In this document: in pieces, positions 15,511-23,600 of the stretch
How positions within the stretch are numbered: position 1 is the first letter of the stretch
Layout of the letters: each line of letters opens with the position of its first letter
DNA from: Emcibacteraceae bacterium
Lineage (GTDB): Bacteria > Pseudomonadota > Alphaproteobacteria > Sphingomonadales > Emcibacteraceae
Reading direction: 5' to 3'
Assembly: GCA_021774795.1 (NCBI GenBank)
Contig: JAJFIR010000010.1
Location: forward strand, 39,645 to 103,644
DNA: 64,000 nt
Translations under genes and position numbers: made by a program
Notes under the pieces: model-generated
The model's database searches: none
What the model saw: the letters and a program-made list of their open reading frames with translations, nothing else
Told to the model about the DNA's origin: nothing

Positions 15511-17106
15511 TTAGATCTTGCCAACCCGTTTATCCAGTTGATCCATAGCGCGCCAGGCACTTTCGATAGCGGCAAACATCCATCCAGGATGAAACGGTGC
15601 CATTCCGTTGCCAGCAAAAATTACACGCTTTTCTCCTTCGACAAGGGCGGCCAGTTTGCGTTCCCTGTTTCTTTTTGACCAGAAAACCCAACCTGATAGA
15701 TGGTATTTTTGCTTATGCCAAGCCACAGAAACAGCGTTGCCATTAAAATATTTCTTAAATTTCCCCGGATGTAATTTTTCACCAACAGATAATGCAAATT
15801 CGTGACGCTGCGCCACGCCCAGATTTCCGACACTGACAGCAGGTCCCCCTTTTGGGTAGGCCGTAAGTAAAACACCGCCTTTGTTACTATGAAACTCAGA
15901 AGAAGGGTAGCTGGTGGCTTCATGGCCGGATATATCGGTTTGTGATACACCGCCAAAAATCATTTCTTCCTGCTCCCAAAAACGTTTACTCAGTTGATGG
16001 CCAATTTTAACAGTTGGTCCCGAAGCAGGTGCTTTTAGGCCATCAATTACTTCTTGGCTAAAATCGGTTTGAATTTTATTTAAAAGCGGGAATGGAAGAC
16101 AGGAAATGCAATAATCAGCCGTTAATTCGCTTAATTTATCTGTTGCAGTATCTTTTACTGTGACGATCACACCGTCATCACTTTGGGTGATTTGCGTCAC
16201 TTCTGAATTATAGCGGAATATATTTTTTGGTAACGCTTCCTGCATTGCTTTGGCAATTCGATCCATACCGCCAACTGCCTGGAACATCAGCGGCGGATGA
16301 TCCGCAGTTTCATATAACGATCCTACCTTCATTGCTAAAAGGTCTTGTAATTTATAGGGGTCAGATAGTTTGCCGAAATCCATGCCGACAGATGGGTAGT
16401 CTTCCCATCCTCTAGCGAGATTTGCACGGTAATTAAGTTCTCTTCGATTAATTAGTCCGGTTGATTTTAAGTGTTCAAGAAGTTTTTCCTGATCTTCTTT
16501 GGTTAAATGTTGCTCAAGGGCACCATCGTTGACACATTTAGCGAGAAGTTCAGAGATATTGCCGGCACGGTCAACATCAGCATGAATTTGCTTGATTGGT
16601 TTTCCTTTGAGTGTGCCTTCCATATTTTCTGACAAATAGTAGGCTTGTGCCGCCTTATTGATAAATGGTTCAAGCTCTACCCCCAATGTGCGGCAATAAT
16701 ATAATGTAGAATGATGTTCTGCCGGTATCCGCCAAGGACCCACATTTAAATACTGGTTATCTTCAAAATTACAAACCTGTGTTTCGCCGCCTTCTTCCTT
16801 AATTATTGTTCCTTTCCGTGCTGTCATACAGCGCCCGCCGGAACGATCTTGTGCTTCAATAATTGTGCAATCATAACCTTTTTTCCGCATTTCAATGGCG
16901 GTTACCATACCTGCAAGACCCGATCCTAGAATAAGGAGCTTCTTTCCGCTGCCATCCATGGTCATTTTTGGCGGCTCTTTCATAGTTGCAGCGATGCTCA
17001 TATCCCAACCATTTAACGCAGTTAACATCGCGGCGGTTCCGCCAACCATTCCAACAGATTGAAGAAAATCACGCTTTGTAATGGTACTTTTGGATTGGTC
17101 GGTCAT
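15511..17106 (-). CDS. Flavin amine oxidase with Tat-like signal (copy 2)
   Basis: A 531-residue paralogue of the flanking genes. Tat-like motif TKRDFLQSVGMVGG, again Lys-Arg. FAD loop LLILGSGLAGMVTAIEM has a Ser in the second glycine-adjacent position compared with copies 1 and 3; GGRCMTAR follows. The C-terminus VIFAGNGMAPFHPGWMFAAIE differs from copies 1 and 3 (WMVGAFE, WMAGAIE), which suggests a different substrate or FAD environment. Upstream is a 160-base gap carrying a perfect palindrome ATAATGT-A-ACATTAT (17153-17167) and then the terminator of copy 3, so it should have its own promoter. Confidence 0.85.
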   Translation of the reverse strand: MTDQSKSTITKRDFLQSVGMVGGTAAMLTALNGWDMSIAATMKEPPKMTMDGSGKKLLILGSGLAGMVTAIEMRKKGYDCTIIEAQDRSGGRCMTARKGTIIKEEGGETQVCNFEDNQYLNVGPWRIPAEHHSTLYYCRTLGVELEPFINKAAQAYYLSENMEGTLKGKPIKQIHADVDRAGNISELLAKCVNDGALEQHLTKEDQEKLLEHLKSTGLINRRELNYRANLARGWEDYPSVGMDFGKLSDPYKLQDLLAMKVGSLYETADHPPLMFQAVGGMDRIAKAMQEALPKNIFRYNSEVTQITQSDDGVIVTVKDTATDKLSELTADYCISCLPFPLLNKIQTDFSQEVIDGLKAPASGPTVKIGHQLSKRFWEQEEMIFGGVSQTDISGHEATSYPSSEFHSNKGGVLLTAYPKGGPAVSVGNLGVAQRHEFALSVGEKLHPGKFKKYFNGNAVSVAWHKQKYHLSGWVFWSKRNRERKLAALVEGEKRVIFAGNGMAPFHPGWMFAAIESAWRAMDQLDKRVGKI

Positions 17107-17152
17107 TTTATGCCCCTTTAAAATATCGCTTAATGGTATCTGTTTTATTATT

Positions 17153-17167
17153 ATAATGTAACATTAT
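17153..17167. promoter_or_regulatory. Palindrome before amine oxidase copy 2
   Basis: ATAATGT-A-ACATTAT is a perfect 15-base palindrome 47 bases before the start at 17106. TAACATTATA recurs upstream of copy 3 (18932-18941) and ACATTAT upstream of copy 1 near 15470. On the minus strand each gives a TATAATGT or GATAATGT -10-like element. It may be a promoter -10, an operator, or both. Confidence 0.35.
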
Positions 17168-17211
17168 ATCGAAACAGTTATAAGGTAACAATAAAAAATA
17201 CAAGGTAATAA

Positions 17212-17248
17212 TAAAAAAAATCCCCGATCATTTCTAATCGAGGATTTT
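17212..17248 (-). terminator. Rho-independent terminator after amine oxidase copy 3
   Basis: On the minus strand the stem AAATCCTCGAT / ATCGGGGATTT (one mismatch, 8-base loop, plus positions 17218-17247) is followed by a run of eight T residues. It sits 21 bases after the stop of the gene at 17269-18855. A terminator here separates copy 3 from copies 2 and 1. Confidence 0.8.
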
Positions 17249-17268
17249 AATTATCTATCTAAGCGTAT

Positions 17269-18855
17269 TTAGCTCATGGCGACGCGCTTATCGAGTTCTG
17301 CGATTGTAATCCACGCGCCTTCAATCGCCCCGGCCATCCAACCTGCAAGACGCGGTGAGATACAGTCGCCGGCAAAAAGAACGCGGTTTTCACCCTTAAG
17401 GATAGTTGGCAGCTTTTTAACGCTGTCCCCACGCCAGCTTGACCAGCCGGACTTATTATATTTTTCGTCCTGCCAAATTACGCCGGCGGCTTTGCCGTTA
17501 AAGTTCTCTCGGTATTGACCAGGATGAATATTTTCACCGGTGGAAAGGGCATATTCAATTTTTTCGTTCATGTTCATTTTGCTGAAATTGTTTGAATTTC
17601 CGCCAAATAGATATGACGCAAGAATCACGCCGCCATTTGTGCCGTGAAGATCGGCGGACGGATAGGCAATTGTTCCAGCCATGCTGGTTGATGAAACACC
17701 ACCATAAATCATGTCTTCTACTTCCCAGAAGCGGTTTTTCATTTGTAGACCGAATTTAGCCACCTCGCTTGGTGCCGGGGCATTCATTGCTTCGATAATA
17801 GCGGGGCTAAAATCATTTTCAATGTTTGTTACGACCGCATACGGGATGGTTGAAATTAAATAATCGCCCGTCGTCGTCATTTCCGCACCGCTCATTGTAT
17901 CTTTATAATTAATGGAGACACCATTTTCAGTTTGTGAAATTTTTGTTACTTCCTTATTGAGCTTTATTAAACCTTTTGGCAGTGCATCACGAAGGGCAAA
18001 AGAAATATGGTCCATACCGCCTTTTGCCTGGAACATACAAGTTGGGTGGTCTGATGTAAGTTCACGCGCTTCCATTTGCAAATTAAGAAGATCGCTGAAG
18101 TTATATGGTTCAGACAGCGTGCCGAAATTGGGGCCGCCGCCTTTATAAGTCGAAAAGCCGCGGACTTGATTTGCCTGATACTCAAATGTTTCTCTGTTAA
18201 TTAATCCCATTCCTTTTAGATAAGTCAGTAATTTTTCAACGTCTTCCGGTGAAAGCTTGTCGTCAAGTGCGCCGCCGGAAGCACATTTGGCAAGAAGTTC
18301 AGCAACGTTACCCTTACGGTCAGCTTCCATGTGAATACGGCGAATCCGTGTATTATTTAGCGGTCCTTCTATATTGTTTGCGTAAACGTAGCTTTGCGAG
18401 CTGTGGTTAAGCATTACTTCAAGCTCAACACCAAGAGTGCGGCAATAATGCAGTGTTGAATGATGCTGTCCCGGAATACGCCATGCACCGTGATTGAGAT
18501 ATTGTCCGTGGTCAAAATCACATGTGTGTGTGGTGCCGTCTGCGTGGGTTATTTTGGTCCCCCTACGCGAACAACTGGTACGCCCACCGGCGAAATCGCG
18601 TGCTTCGAGAAGTTCTACTTCGTATCCTTTTTTACCAAGTTCAAGCGCGGAAACCATACCGGCAAGACCCGCCCCAAGGATGACGATTTTTTTCCCGTTA
18701 CCGTTAGCGTTCAGTGCTGGTGGCACTTTCATATCTGATGCCAGACTTTGCTCAAAACCGCTTAGCGCGGTCATTACGGCGGCTGATCCGCCTATCATTC
18801 CAAGCGTTTGAAGAAAATCTCGTTTCGTGATGGGGTTATTAGTTTGTTCAGTCAT
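17269..18855 (-). CDS. Flavin amine oxidase with Tat-like signal (copy 3)
   Basis: A 528-residue member of the same family and the first of the three in transcription order. Tat-like motif TKRDFLQTLGMIGG with Lys-Arg. FAD loop IVILGAGLAGMVSALEL; the following motif is GGRTSCSR. C-terminal FAD site LFAGDCISPRLAGWMAGAIEG. It is divergent from the M19-type genes; the 187-base gap holds an inverted repeat with -35-like hexamers in both directions. A strong terminator follows. Like its paralogues it lacks an obvious covalent-flavin cysteine context of eukaryotic MAO. Substrate unknown. Confidence 0.85.
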   Translation of the reverse strand: MTEQTNNPITKRDFLQTLGMIGGSAAVMTALSGFEQSLASDMKVPPALNANGNGKKIVILGAGLAGMVSALELGKKGYEVELLEARDFAGGRTSCSRRGTKITHADGTTHTCDFDHGQYLNHGAWRIPGQHHSTLHYCRTLGVELEVMLNHSSQSYVYANNIEGPLNNTRIRRIHMEADRKGNVAELLAKCASGGALDDKLSPEDVEKLLTYLKGMGLINRETFEYQANQVRGFSTYKGGGPNFGTLSEPYNFSDLLNLQMEARELTSDHPTCMFQAKGGMDHISFALRDALPKGLIKLNKEVTKISQTENGVSINYKDTMSGAEMTTTGDYLISTIPYAVVTNIENDFSPAIIEAMNAPAPSEVAKFGLQMKNRFWEVEDMIYGGVSSTSMAGTIAYPSADLHGTNGGVILASYLFGGNSNNFSKMNMNEKIEYALSTGENIHPGQYRENFNGKAAGVIWQDEKYNKSGWSSWRGDSVKKLPTILKGENRVLFAGDCISPRLAGWMAGAIEGAWITIAELDKRVAMS

Positions 18856-18953
18856 TTGTCATGCTCCATATTCATTATACTTTGTCTGAAGACCCGCTTT
18901 ATTATTATTCATTTCAGATTAGGTTATATAATAACATTATAGATGTGGTGCCT

Positions 18954-18977
18954 GTCAAATTATAAATGAAATTTGAC
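18954..18977. promoter_or_regulatory. Inverted repeat between divergent oxidase and dipeptidase genes
   Basis: GTCAAATT and AATTTGAC form a perfect 8-base inverted repeat with an 8-base spacer. The arms contain TTGACA-like hexamers facing both ways (minus TTGACA at 18958-18953, plus TTGACT at 18973-18978). It lies 66 bases before the plus-strand gene and 99 before the minus-strand gene. A shared operator or paired -35 elements is the natural reading; -10 partners are poor. Confidence 0.45.
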
Positions 18978-19042
18978 TTGCTAAGGCCGCTAATCGTCTG
19001 ATACGGTTTTGCCAACATAAAATATAAAATTGGGAGAATAAA

Positions 19043-20116
19043 ATGATCGACAGACGACAATTTCTTGCCGGTGCTGCGGCAATGCCATTGACGGCAGGCC
19101 TTCCAAATGTTTCATATGGGGAAGCAACAGGAAACCCCTGGAACGGGAAGAGCTTAATCTTTGACGCTATGGGGGAACTTCGCGATATATATGATAACAG
19201 TCTGGTGGAAGAAATGCTTGCGTCAGGTATCCGTGCGATCTGCATTACTTTATGCGACCCAAAGGTTCAGGAACAGGAAGCCTATGACCTGACCATGGAA
19301 TGGGTGCTTAAATATGATGAATTTCTGGATCGAAAAAGCCAATACTATATGCGCACTACCACAGTGAAGGATATCGCCAAAGCGAGAGAGCAGGGGAAGA
19401 TGGCGGTTTTTTACCTTACACAAAATTCCACTCACTTTCGCCGCAACCTGGAAAATGTCGATATATTTTATAACTTGGGGCTGCGATCTTCTCAAATCAC
19501 CTATAATCATCAAAATTGGGCTGGTGCAGGGTGCGAAGAAATAAACGGTTCGGGTCTTACTCTTTTTGGTCATGAACTCGTTGAAAAAATGAATAATATA
19601 GGAATGCTTGTTGATGCGAGCCACTCCAACGAAGCGACAACCCTTGATACCATTAACGCATCAAAGGAACCGATCATAATTTCTCATACCTGCTGTAAAG
19701 ACCTTAACGATCATCCGCGTAATGTACCGGACAGAATTTTGCGGCGGCTTGCGGAAAAGGGCGGTCTTGTGGGTATTACGCAAATGCGTCCATTTGTAAC
19801 AATGGACCAGAACGTTGAAAAATATTTTGATCATATTATGCATGCTATTGATGTTTGCGGTATGGATCATGTTTGTATCGGGTCAGACCGCGATCATCGG
19901 CGCCTTACCATGTCGGAAGAATATATTGCGGAACTTATAGCGGAAGAAGGTCATATTGATCCTGCCGAATATCCGCTTTATTTTGAAGACCTTAACGGTC
20001 CGCGCCGCATGGAAGTTATTTGGGACGGCCTTAAAAATCGCGGTCTTTCCGAAGGTCAGCTTGAAAAAGTTATGGGTCAGAATGTTTATGATCTTTACGA
20101 AAAAATTATTGGATAA
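19043..20116 (+). CDS. Tat-exported M19-family (renal dipeptidase-like) protein, copy 1
   Basis: A 357-residue protein with a twin-arginine signal (MIDRRQFLAGAAAM). It follows the M19 membrane-dipeptidase fold: LRSSQITYNHQNWAGAGC, the metal histidines His194 (DASH) and His215 (ISHTCC), and GSDRDH with Asp282. The N-terminal metal motif H-x-D of renal dipeptidase is replaced by DAMGEL (Met43, Glu45), and the bridging Glu region (VEGGH) reads YLTQNSTH. The same changes exist in a known divergent M19 subgroup with a GxQN motif, so the metal site and perhaps the reaction differ from classical dipeptidase. It lies 3 bases before copy 2. Confidence 0.82.
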   Translation: MIDRRQFLAGAAAMPLTAGLPNVSYGEATGNPWNGKSLIFDAMGELRDIYDNSLVEEMLASGIRAICITLCDPKVQEQEAYDLTMEWVLKYDEFLDRKSQYYMRTTTVKDIAKAREQGKMAVFYLTQNSTHFRRNLENVDIFYNLGLRSSQITYNHQNWAGAGCEEINGSGLTLFGHELVEKMNNIGMLVDASHSNEATTLDTINASKEPIIISHTCCKDLNDHPRNVPDRILRRLAEKGGLVGITQMRPFVTMDQNVEKYFDHIMHAIDVCGMDHVCIGSDRDHRRLTMSEEYIAELIAEEGHIDPAEYPLYFEDLNGPRRMEVIWDGLKNRGLSEGQLEKVMGQNVYDLYEKIIG

Positions 20117-20119
20117 ATT

Positions 20120-21241
20120 ATGGATAGAAGAGAATTTTTAATTGGTGCGTCTGCGCTTCCTATCATGGCTGCAATGAGCGGCGAGGCGTTTGCACAAAGT
20201 AATGATCCTGATTTTACGCCGGCTCTTGTTGGTAAGCCGTGGGATCCAAACCGAAATGCCCTTGTGATTGATGCTATGGGGGAAATTCGCGATACTTATA
20301 CCGATGAACTGATTGAAGAAATGCTTGCTGCCGGGATGAGAGCCATTACGGTAACCTGTGGTAACCCCCGTCAGGATAATATGTCGGTTGAGGAAGGGTT
20401 CCAGTCGGCCCTTGAAGAGATGATCTGGTTTGATAATCACATTAAGGAAAAGTCGAAATATTATCTGAAGGCAACCACATCAACGGATATTGATATCGCG
20501 CGAGCGCAAGGCAAAATGGCGATTTTTTATCTCACGCAGAATTCCGATCATTTTATGCGTGATCTGGATAATGTTGATGCGTTTTATGGCGTCGGGCAGC
20601 GCTCATGTCAGCTTACTTATAATTACCAGAATTATACGGGCTCGGGCTGTATGGAACGACATGGTTCCGGGATTACTGATTTTGGCGCTCGGTTGATTGA
20701 AAAGCTTAACGATGTGGGCATGATGATCGATTTAAGCCACGCTAACGTGCAAACCACGATGGATGCTGCTGAAATCTCAAAAAGGCCAATTCATATTTCC
20801 CATACGACTTGTGCCGACGTGAACGCGAACCCACGCGCTATGCCGGACGTCGCGCTTAAAAGTGTTGCGGATAAAGGTGGTTTCGTGGGGATAACTCAAA
20901 TGCGTACCTTTATGACGTTGAAGCGATACGGAATGGTTGAGCTTTATTTTGATCATGTTATGCACGCGGTAAATGTGGCGGGTATTGACCATGTGGGGAT
21001 TGGGTCAGACCGCGATCATCGCAGGCTTGTTGTTACCGATGAATATTTGGCCGAAATGCAGCGCGAGCAGGGCGAACGTTTTGATGTGCGCCGCGTGCCA
21101 CTTTATTTTGAAGAGCTTAACAGTCCTCGCCGTATGGAAGTCATTTGGGACAAGCTTGTCGAACGGGGACTTTCGGAAGATGACGTTGAAAAAATCACCG
21201 GACTTAATGTTTATAATTATTATAAAGAAATATTGGGGTAG
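20120..21241 (+). CDS. Tat-exported M19-family protein, copy 2
   Basis: A 373-residue paralogue of the previous gene. Tat signal MDRREFLIGASALPIMAAMSG ending near AFAQ. Conserved blocks: VIDAMGEIRDTY (H-x-D absent), FYLTQNSDHF, CQLTYNYQNYTGSGC, IDLSHAN with the metal His, HISHTTC, and GSDRDHRRL. Start follows the copy 1 stop by 3 bases, so the two are one operon. Dipeptide or beta-lactam-like amide hydrolysis is the default family function, but missing ligands mean it must be tested. Periplasmic. Confidence 0.82.
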   Translation: MDRREFLIGASALPIMAAMSGEAFAQSNDPDFTPALVGKPWDPNRNALVIDAMGEIRDTYTDELIEEMLAAGMRAITVTCGNPRQDNMSVEEGFQSALEEMIWFDNHIKEKSKYYLKATTSTDIDIARAQGKMAIFYLTQNSDHFMRDLDNVDAFYGVGQRSCQLTYNYQNYTGSGCMERHGSGITDFGARLIEKLNDVGMMIDLSHANVQTTMDAAEISKRPIHISHTTCADVNANPRAMPDVALKSVADKGGFVGITQMRTFMTLKRYGMVELYFDHVMHAVNVAGIDHVGIGSDRDHRRLVVTDEYLAEMQREQGERFDVRRVPLYFEELNSPRRMEVIWDKLVERGLSEDDVEKITGLNVYNYYKEILG

Positions 21242-21321
21242 GGTGACGGAGATTATTCTATATTATGAAGTCAGATAAACTGACATAAACAAACGCAAAT
21301 TTTTAGAACGAGAAAAATTTA

Positions 21322-21870
21322 ATGATGAAAATTTTATACAACTTTATTGCCGTATTTTGTATTACAGCAGTTCCAGTCTTATCGCTAGCGCAAGAAAATC
21401 CTTATCACAGTGGGCCAGTGTTTGATTTTGTCGAAACAGCACGCGTTAATACCGATATGCAGGTACCCAAGGATACTGTGCTTAAAGTGGTTTTTGATAC
21501 TTATAAAGGTGCAGAATCCGGTAAAGTGAATGGTACTTTTCTTAGTGCCGCCAAATTTATTAACATGCATGTGGATGCTGGTCACCCGAAGGAAAATATA
21601 AAAGTGGCTGTTGTTGTTCACGGCACAACGTCGCTCGACGTGACACAGGATTTTTATTACGGTGAAAAACATAATGGTGCAAAAAACGCCAATATTCCGG
21701 TGATAGAAACGCTGTTGCATGAAGGAGTCGAATTTTATATTTGCGGGCAATCGGCGAAGTTTCGCGGTGTTACTCGGGAAAATATACTTCCGGGTGTAAA
21801 GTTTTCGCTATCAGCGATGACGGCACACGCTATGTTACAAAAAGACGGTTACGCGATTATCCCTTGGTAG
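21322..21870 (+). CDS. Secreted DsrE-family protein
   Basis: A 182-residue protein with a signal peptide (KILYNFIAVFCITAVPVLSLAQ). Mature part: TVLKVVFDTYKG, then an alpha/beta fold with VAVVVHGTTSLDV and a C-terminal FYICGQSAKFRGV containing the conserved Cys. This is the DsrE/DsrF-like fold used in sulfur relay. Its periplasmic location argues for a variant that handles reactive sulfur species outside the cytoplasm. Followed after 13 bases by the calycin-like gene on the same strand. Confidence 0.72.
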   Translation: MMKILYNFIAVFCITAVPVLSLAQENPYHSGPVFDFVETARVNTDMQVPKDTVLKVVFDTYKGAESGKVNGTFLSAAKFINMHVDAGHPKENIKVAVVVHGTTSLDVTQDFYYGEKHNGAKNANIPVIETLLHEGVEFYICGQSAKFRGVTRENILPGVKFSLSAMTAHAMLQKDGYAIIPW

Positions 21871-21883
21871 TGAAGGACTTTTT

Positions 21884-22441
21884 ATGAAAAATATTTTATC
21901 CCTATTTCTAAGCTTAAGTTTGTCATTCAGCATATTGGCAAGCGCGAGTGCTGAGGATCTATCGTCGGTGACAATGGAAAAAGCGGATGGGTGCTTAGTT
22001 GGGCCGGTTGAACAATTCGGACGTTATATTGGCAACTGGAAAATACAGGATTGGCAACTTTCGCAGGACGGTGAAACCTGGACCGAAGAGAAGGGTGCTA
22101 AATGGAATTTTATGTGCGTGGGTGATGGTATTGCCGTACAAGATTTTTGGATGCCCAATGACGGCGGTGTAGGCACTAATCTTCGGATTTATAACGCGGA
22201 TACTTCCAGTTGGGACATTGCCTGGACCAGTACGGGTGCTCCCGGACTATCACATATTAGTGCCATTGAAGATGAGGCGGGGAACATCGTTATGCACTAT
22301 GTATCGCCCAAACAAAACCCATCGCGGCGGATAACTTTTTTCCCGCCGACTCATGATGGATGGGACTGGCAACTTGAAATGTCATTTGATGATGAGAAAT
22401 CCTGGAGTGTCGTCTATAAAATAAAGGCAACTAGGGAATAA
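21884..22441 (+). CDS. Secreted calycin-like (DUF1579-type) protein
   Basis: A 185-residue exported protein; signal peptide MKNILSLFLSLSLSFSILASASA. The mature sequence alternates beta strands: FGRYIGNWKIQDWQLS, AKWNFMCVGDGIAVQDFWM, SSWDIAWTSTGAPG, ITFFPPTHDGWDWQLEM. This resembles small beta-barrel lipocalin-type proteins of the DUF1579 kind. No catalytic residues are evident. It may bind a hydrophobic ligand. Paired with the DsrE gene upstream. A hairpin follows its stop. Confidence 0.55.
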   Translation: MKNILSLFLSLSLSFSILASASAEDLSSVTMEKADGCLVGPVEQFGRYIGNWKIQDWQLSQDGETWTEEKGAKWNFMCVGDGIAVQDFWMPNDGGVGTNLRIYNADTSSWDIAWTSTGAPGLSHISAIEDEAGNIVMHYVSPKQNPSRRITFFPPTHDGWDWQLEMSFDDEKSWSVVYKIKATRE

Positions 22442-22459
22442 TCGGTAACCTGTTGGTAA

Positions 22460-22500
22460 AACGATCAATAGGCATTAAATGAATGAGCCTACTGATCGTT
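22460..22500. terminator. Bidirectional hairpin between convergent genes
   Basis: AACGATCA-A-TAGGC pairs with GCCTA-C-TGATCGTT around an AT-rich loop. It lies between the stops of the calycin-like gene (22441) and the NTF2-like gene (22509). Arms of 13 pairs with one internal mismatch. Short A/T runs flank both sides, so it can terminate both genes. Confidence 0.65.
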
Positions 22501-22508
22501 AAATTAAA

Positions 22509-22931
22509 TTATTCGTAAAATTCTATATGTGCGGCTGTCGCAGCCGCCTTCCATTTTCCGTTAAGTTTCACCAGATTCATGAAGTGATGAAATCCTGCGC
22601 CTTTGCCTTTATGTGTGAAATAGACATTCGCAATGTTACCTTGAACATCAACTTTTTCAATTTTTAGTATTTTATTATTACCACCGAATTGTTTAGCGGC
22701 GATCCCTTTTAAAAAAGCATCCCTTGTGATTGTCTGAACGGTTTCAGTTTCACCGGGAGCATGCATTATAAAATGAAAACTTTCATCGGTTATATTTTCA
22801 AGTCCGTTTGCGTCGAAGTTATTATCATAACTTGCATAATTTTCTATAGTTTTTTTAACGTCATCCAAATCGGAAGCACTGGTGGGTATGGTAAAAAAGC
22901 ATAAAATTATTATTGAAATTAGTGTCTTCAT
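22509..22931 (-). CDS. Secreted NTF2-like protein
   Basis: A 140-residue protein with a signal peptide (MKTLISIIILCFFTIPTSA). The mature part has the SnoaL/NTF2 cone pattern: LDDVKKTIENYASYDNNFDANGLENI, FHFIMHAPG, VQTITRDAFLKGIA, then IANVYFTHKGKGAGFHHFMNLVKLNGKWKAA. Such proteins bind small ligands or serve as lumazine-like isomerases, with no clear active-site residues here. Expression is probably repressed by the MarR protein coded next door: a double MarR-type operator overlaps the promoter (22975-23019). RBS GGAG at about 22937-22940 on the minus strand. Confidence 0.72.
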   Translation of the reverse strand: MKTLISIIILCFFTIPTSASDLDDVKKTIENYASYDNNFDANGLENITDESFHFIMHAPGETETVQTITRDAFLKGIAAKQFGGNNKILKIEKVDVQGNIANVYFTHKGKGAGFHHFMNLVKLNGKWKAAATAAHIEFYE

Positions 22932-22974
22932 TTTAATCTCCGTAATTTAATTTTTAAAGGAAGGGATATGTAAT

Positions 22975-23019
22975 TAGACAATATAGTTGACTAAAATATA
23001 AAGTCAATTAAGTTGTCTA
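22975..23019 (-). promoter_or_regulatory. Double MarR-type operator laid over a promoter
   Basis: The 45-base palindrome is built from two 17-base half sites. Site A is AGACAA-TATAG-TTGACT and site B is AGTCAA-TTAAG-TTGTCT, each a near-dyad with CAA-N5-TTG spacing. On the minus strand site B supplies -35 TTGACT (23007-23002) and site A supplies -10 TATATT (22985-22980) at 16-base spacing, about 49 bases before the NTF2-like start. Binding would cover the RNA polymerase site. Confidence 0.72.
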
Positions 23020-23057
23020 TTATCAATTATATTGGAACTAAGTAGTAATGGTGCAGT

Positions 23058-23507
23058 TTAAAACCCGTCCGGATCCATAAATTTTGCAAGTGCAACAAGG
23101 TGTCTGATTATGTCATCGAACTGGTCGTCACCAAATTCTTCCTTTAGCTTTCCTTCAATTTCTGAAAAATAAACCAAAGTATCTTCGACAATTTTTATAC
23201 CTTGGGGGGTAAATTTAATGATATAGGCACGTTTATCTGCAAGGTCCGGCTTTCTGGTGACGAGTCCTTTTATCTCCAGTTCCTGTACGGTTTTACTGAC
23301 CGCCTGTTTGCTTACATACATACGTTTTGCCAAGTCAGAAATTCTGCTTCCTTCTACTTTCAAAAGGACAAGGACCATTTTTTGAGCATGGCTAATATCG
23401 CCGATTAAAGTCTGACGCTTGGCAATATCGCGGATTAATCGTTGGTTAATTCTGCCAACAAGGCGGCCAAAGGCCCGCGCTCGTTGATCATCCATTAAAT
23501 TCGCCAT
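23058..23507 (-). CDS. MarR family transcriptional regulator
   Basis: A 149-residue winged-helix dimeric regulator. Visible elements: AQKMVLVLLKVEGSRISDLAKRMYVSKQAVSKTVQELE (recognition helix about residues 65-85), the wing LVTRKPDLADKRAYIIKFT, and C-terminal dimer helices. MarR proteins usually repress a neighbouring gene and release DNA on ligand binding or oxidation. It is the next gene upstream of the NTF2-like gene, and the double operator lies in between, so that gene is the likely target. I see no copy of the site before its own start. Confidence 0.88.
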   Translation of the reverse strand: MANLMDDQRARAFGRLVGRINQRLIRDIAKRQTLIGDISHAQKMVLVLLKVEGSRISDLAKRMYVSKQAVSKTVQELEIKGLVTRKPDLADKRAYIIKFTPQGIKIVEDTLVYFSEIEGKLKEEFGDDQFDDIIRHLVALAKFMDPDGF

Positions 23508-23600
23508 GTCTAAATACCTGTTTTAATCAACTTATTAGAATAGGTCATACTAATTAAAATTTCGCATATTACAATATTACTGGCCTGGCTTTAATAAAAA

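Noticed and set aside
22441..22509. Possible small gene or riboswitch in the convergent gap
   Set aside because: The sequence is fully explained by one bidirectional terminator hairpin.
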